Assembly (NCBI GenBank): GCA_958407085.1
Contig: CATYHY010000001.1
Span: 1-44,213, forward strand
DNA length: 44,213 nucleotides
Reading direction: 5' to 3'
From: an uncultured Collinsella sp.
GTDB taxonomy: Bacteria > Actinomycetota > Coriobacteriia > Coriobacteriales > Coriobacteriaceae
Shown here: positions 41,083 through 44,213 of the stretch, one piece after another
Numbering within the stretch: position 1 is the first letter of the stretch
Layout of the letters: every line of letters begins with the position of its first letter
The notes under the pieces: model-generated
Told to the model about the DNA's origin: nothing
Seen by the model: the letters and a program-made list of their open reading frames with translations, nothing else
Databases searched by the model: none
Made by a program: the position numbers and the translations under genes

Positions 41083-42699
41083 ATGACCGCAAAAAAGAAG
41101 TTCAATTTCAAAGCGCCGTTGGAGGTGTTCGCGAAGTCGATCGTCCAGCCGATGATGTATCTCTCGGTTGCCGGCATCCTGCTCATTGTGGGCATCATTC
41201 TGACCAACAAGACCATTTGCGCTTTGGTCCCCGTACTGGGCTCCGGTCCGTTCCAGCTTGTGGGCGCCGTTGTCTACCAGTCGCTGATGTTTATCATCAA
41301 CAACCTCTCGATTCTGTTCTGCGTGGGCATCGCCGGCGCCATGGCAAAGAAGAACAAGGGCCATGCTTCGCTGATCGCCCTGATGTCGTTCTTCCTGTTC
41401 CTGCAGGCTAACAACATCGTGCTCAACGCCACCGGCTCTCTTGCCGATGCGAGCGGCATGCTCGGCCTTACCGGAACCGGCCAGGCCACCGTTATGGGCA
41501 TCCAGGTGCTCGATACCGGCGTGTTCGGCGGCATCATTCTCGGTTGCATCACCGGCGCCGTGTTCAACAAGTACTCGAACAAGCAGTTCCCCATTGCCCT
41601 TTCGATGTTCTCGGGCGTTCGCTTTCCGTTCCTGATCATGATCATCATCTCCTGGATCATGGGCGCTGGCTTCTGCATCGTTTGGCCTCCGGTTCAGGGT
41701 GCCATCTCCTCCGTTGCCGGCATCATTAAGGAGTCGGGCAACATCGGTCTGTTTATCTACGGCATGCTCAACAAGCTGCTCGTTCCCACCGGTCTGCACC
41801 ACCTCATCTACACCCCGTTCCAGTTCTCCGATGTGGGTGGCACCCTTACGCTGGGTGGTCAGGTTATCGCCGGCGCCTATCCCATCCGTGTTGCCGAGAT
41901 GGCAATGACGGGTCAGCCCTTCTCCGATAGCACCTACTTCAACAGCTACACCTTCAACAATCTGTGGCCCTACATCGGCATCGGCCTCGCCTTTATCGTC
42001 ACCGCCTACAAGGGGAACAAGGATAAGACCAAGGCCGTTATCATCCCGCTGATCATCACCGCCGTGCTCTCCTGCGTGACCGAGCCCATGGACTTCCTCT
42101 TTGTCTTTGCCGCTCCCGTGCTCTTTGTCGTTCACTCGGTTCTTTCCGGCATCTTCCTGGTCCTGCTCAAGGTCCTCTCCGTGCCCGCTTCGACTGCAGG
42201 CGGCATCATCAACATCGTGGTCTCCAACCTGGTCCTGGGCGTCGATAAGACCAACTGGCCGGTTATGCTGGTGCTTGGAGTCGTCAACGCCGCTCTGTAC
42301 TTCTTCCTCTCCACCTTCCTTATCAAGAAGCTCAACCTCCACACGCCTGGCCGCGAGGAGGAGTCCGAGCTCGCCGAGTCCGTTGCCGAGGGCGAGGCCG
42401 CCGCGTCTGTCGCAGTGAAGCAGGGCGCCGTTGCCGCGGCTCCCGCAGAGGGCGTCGATGCAGGTATTGCCGACCTGGTCGCAGGTCTTGGCGGCAAGGA
42501 CAACATCGAGGAGCTCGAGAACTGCTTTACGCGTCTCCGCGTGAACGTTAAGAACCCGGACCTCATCAATGAGGACCTCATCAACCACGTGCCCAACAGC
42601 GGCATCAACCGCAACGGCAATAATATCCAGATCATCTTTGGCATGAAGGTCGCCGAGATGCGCGACAAGGTCGAAAACGCAATTGAGAAGGAGCAGTAA
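41083..42699 (+). CDS. PTS EIICB permease, alpha-glucoside (maltose-type)
   Basis: 538 residues in C-B order: a glucose-superfamily EIIC domain with about ten membrane segments (residues 10-430; conserved loop GMLNKLLVPTGLHHLIYTPFQF), a Ala/Glu-rich linker, and an EIIB domain with phosphocysteine Cys481 in ELENCFTRLRVNVK. The adjoining GH4 enzyme of the alpha type suggests the substrate is maltose or another alpha-glucoside, as in GlvC/AglA/MalP systems. It needs EIIA in trans, and the operon's own EIIA (39598) would supply it. ATG 41083 follows AAGGGGAG. Ends in TAA, 3 bases before the next ATG. Confidence 0.9.
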   Translation: MTAKKKFNFKAPLEVFAKSIVQPMMYLSVAGILLIVGIILTNKTICALVPVLGSGPFQLVGAVVYQSLMFIINNLSILFCVGIAGAMAKKNKGHASLIALMSFFLFLQANNIVLNATGSLADASGMLGLTGTGQATVMGIQVLDTGVFGGIILGCITGAVFNKYSNKQFPIALSMFSGVRFPFLIMIIISWIMGAGFCIVWPPVQGAISSVAGIIKESGNIGLFIYGMLNKLLVPTGLHHLIYTPFQFSDVGGTLTLGGQVIAGAYPIRVAEMAMTGQPFSDSTYFNSYTFNNLWPYIGIGLAFIVTAYKGNKDKTKAVIIPLIITAVLSCVTEPMDFLFVFAAPVLFVVHSVLSGIFLVLLKVLSVPASTAGGIINIVVSNLVLGVDKTNWPVMLVLGVVNAALYFFLSTFLIKKLNLHTPGREEESELAESVAEGEAAASVAVKQGAVAAAPAEGVDAGIADLVAGLGGKDNIEELENCFTRLRVNVKNPDLINEDLINHVPNSGINRNGNNIQIIFGMKVAEMRDKVENAIEKEQ

Positions 42700-42702
42700 A
42701 CA

Positions 42703-44085
42703 ATGATCATTACTCTGTGTGGTGGCGGATCCACCTTTACCCCCGGCATCGTCAAGTCCATCGCCCTGCGCAAGGACGAGCTCGACGTTGACGAGATTCG
42801 TCTGTACGACATCAACGAGGAGCGCCAGCGCAAGGTCGGCGTGCTCGTGGACTGGATTTTGCACGAGGACCTCGGCCTGGACATCAAGCTCACGGTGACC
42901 ACCGACAAAAAGACGGCTTTTACCGACGCGAGCTTCGTGTTTGCCCAGATGCGCGTGGGCGGCTACGCCATGCGCGAGCAGGACGAGAAGATTCCGCTGC
43001 GTCACGGCTGCGTGGGCCAGGAGACTTGCGGTTGCGGCGGCCTTGCCTACGGCATGCGCACCATCTTCCCCATGGTCGAGCTGATCGATGACGTTGAGAA
43101 GTACGCCAAGAAGGATTACTGGATTCTCAACTACTCCAACCCTGCCGCCATCGTCTCCGAGGGCTGCCGTGTGCTGCGTCCCAACGCTCGCATCATCAAC
43201 ATCTGCGACATGCCGATCGCGATCATCGACGTGGTTTGCGCCGCGCTCGATATCGACAAGAAGGATGTCGAGTACGATTACTTTGGCCTCAACCACTTTG
43301 GTTGGTTCACCTCGATCCGCCACAAGGGCGAGGAGGTGCTCCCGCAGCTGCGCGAGTACATCAAGGAGCACCAGATCCTGCTGCCCGACTCCTACCTCAA
43401 GGGCATGGGCTCGCTCATGGCAAAGAAGCCCGAGGAGGCCACCGACGAGCATCCCGAGCAGAACCGTCACACCAAGGGCAGCTGGTACTACGTCTGGAAG
43501 GGCGAGTACGAGATCATGGAGTGCTTCCCGGAGTACCTGCCCAACACGTATCTGAACTACTACCTGCAGCAGAAGGAATTCGTCGAGCACTCAAACCCCG
43601 AGCGCACCCGTGCGAACGAGGTTGAGGAGACGCGTGAGAAGAACCTCTTTGATGGTATCGACCATTACGAGAAGACGGGCGAGATCGACGAGAGCACGTT
43701 CTATGCGGGCAGCCACGGCGACTGGATTGCCGATCTGGCTATCGCTCTGAAGAACGACACCAAGCAGCGCTTCCTGGTCATTTGCGAGAACAAGGGCGCC
43801 ATCCCCAACATGCCCTACGACGCTATGGTCGAGCTGCCTGCCTACATTGGCAAGAACGGCCCCGAGGTCATCAGCCGCGACAACATTCCGCTGTTCCAGC
43901 AGGGCCTCATGATGCAGCAGCTGAACTCCGAGAAGCTCATTGTCGAGGCTACGATCGAGGGTTCGTACGAGAAGGCGCTTAAGGCCTTTACGCTCAACAA
44001 GACCGTGCCGTCGATGAAGGTCGCCAAGGAGGTTCTCGACGACATGATCGAGGCCAACAAGGGTTACTGGCCCGAGCTTAAGTAA
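42703..44085 (+). CDS. 6-phospho-alpha-glucosidase (GH4)
   Basis: Hydrolyses 6-phospho-alpha-glucosides such as maltose-6-P made by the EIICB, using NAD+ and Mn2+ through a redox-assisted mechanism. 460 residues. NAD-binding opening MIITLCGGGSTFTPGIVKSI; GQETCGCGGLAYGMRTI; the metal/specificity motif CDMP at 168-171 (IINICDMPIAII), which marks alpha-6-phosphoglucosidases (beta enzymes have CNxP); FGLNHFGWFTS with metal-binding His. ATG is 3 bases after the EIICB stop with AAGGAG further upstream, so the genes are co-translated. Ends in TAA. Confidence 0.93.
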   Translation: MIITLCGGGSTFTPGIVKSIALRKDELDVDEIRLYDINEERQRKVGVLVDWILHEDLGLDIKLTVTTDKKTAFTDASFVFAQMRVGGYAMREQDEKIPLRHGCVGQETCGCGGLAYGMRTIFPMVELIDDVEKYAKKDYWILNYSNPAAIVSEGCRVLRPNARIINICDMPIAIIDVVCAALDIDKKDVEYDYFGLNHFGWFTSIRHKGEEVLPQLREYIKEHQILLPDSYLKGMGSLMAKKPEEATDEHPEQNRHTKGSWYYVWKGEYEIMECFPEYLPNTYLNYYLQQKEFVEHSNPERTRANEVEETREKNLFDGIDHYEKTGEIDESTFYAGSHGDWIADLAIALKNDTKQRFLVICENKGAIPNMPYDAMVELPAYIGKNGPEVISRDNIPLFQQGLMMQQLNSEKLIVEATIEGSYEKALKAFTLNKTVPSMKVAKEVLDDMIEANKGYWPELK

Positions 44086-44117
44086 AAGCAACAGGGTCGC
44101 TGGCCGCATGCCTGAAG

Positions 44118-44158
44118 CAATGCCCCGCCCACGTGATTGCGTGGGCGGGGCATTGTCG
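44118..44158 (+). terminator. Terminator of the alpha-glucoside PTS operon
   Basis: CAATGCCCCGCCCACG (44118-44133) and its exact reverse complement (44140-44155) form a perfect 16-bp stem around TGATTG, then TCGTTTGG. Confidence 0.85.
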
Positions 44159-44165
44159 TTTGGTA

Positions 44166-44205
44166 ACGCGTTTTATCAAATATGGCATTTATCTGCGATA
44201 ATGTT
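44166..44205 (+). promoter_or_regulatory. Promoter-like site at the window end
   Basis: GATAAT (44197-44202) with two TTATC-type half sites upstream (44170-44177 and 44187-44193). The last 18 bases match the PTS operon promoter near 39413-39434. The controlled gene lies beyond the window. Confidence 0.45.
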
Positions 44206-44213
44206 CATTTTCA

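Overview
This is a GC-rich chromosomal segment whose gene content and protein style point to a gut Coriobacteriia actinobacterium, most likely Collinsella or a close relative. That placement is an inference from the proteins (split transketolase, many PTS systems, MurNAc recycling genes, small rubredoxin, RGG-rich DEAD-box helicase); no 16S gene is present. It begins inside prfB (release factor RF2) and ends just past a GH4 6-phospho-alpha-glucosidase gene, in a promoter-like sequence.

Layout. (1) 1-10.1 kb holds translation, division and RNA-decay housekeeping: prfB end, a YitT-family membrane protein, a two-gene transketolase, a zinc-ribbon membrane protein on the minus strand, ftsE-ftsX and rnr. 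With smpB at 18.7 kb this looks like the common Gram-positive order prfB-ftsEX-rnr-smpB, stretched by inserted genes. (2) 10.2-11.5 kb: an orphan serine recombinase and a VanZ-like protein. (3) 11.7-16.2 kb: a MurNAc utilisation cluster, with an RpiR/MurR regulator, the MurNAc-6-P etherase MurQ, a MurP-like PTS EIIBC and a MupG (DUF871/GH170) 6-phospho-muramidase. (4) 16.2-20.1 kb: an ArsC/Spx-like protein, a small MarR-associated protein, tRNA-Gln(CUG) and tRNA-Glu(CUC), a TPR protein, smpB, a flavin reductase and a 47-residue rubredoxin. (5) 20.5-28.5 kb: an Nramp manganese transporter diverging from gltB-gltD (glutamate synthase). (6) 28.9-32.5 kb: a hypothetical protein, an AbiEi-like/PD-(D/E)XK nuclease-type protein and an amidohydrolase. 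(7) 32.6-36.4 kb: a copper island (csoR, copZ, copA) with a CsoR box inside the promoter, plus a zinc-ribbon membrane protein. (8) 36.9-39.1 kb: a DEAD-box helicase. (9) 39.6-44.1 kb: an alpha-glucoside PTS operon (EIIA, LicT-type antiterminator, EIICB, GH4 hydrolase).

The most striking content lies between the genes. Thirteen copies of a 56-bp palindrome, based on arms of the type TCTCGATCTGTAACA / TGTTACAGATCGAGA, form five intergenic arrays of 2-4 units. Every unit is exactly 56 bp and the spacers are 24 bp (one is 23), giving a fixed 80-bp period. Two arrays closely bracket the nuclease-like gene at 29805-30848. At least five other palindromic families or single palindromes are present: GTTGCGGTGAAATAG elements (4 copies), TTGGTGCAAGGGGGACAGGT elements (2 copies, one split by a GTTGCGG element), a large nested palindrome before ftsE, a CCTAGGGGACGG palindrome before rnr, and a 62-bp tandem hairpin repeat after the spx-like gene.

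A second theme is termination. The RF2 discriminator tripeptide reads SPT instead of SPF. Of the 35 stop codons in the window I count 17 TAG, 14 TAA and only 4 TGA, which is unusual for a GC-rich genome.
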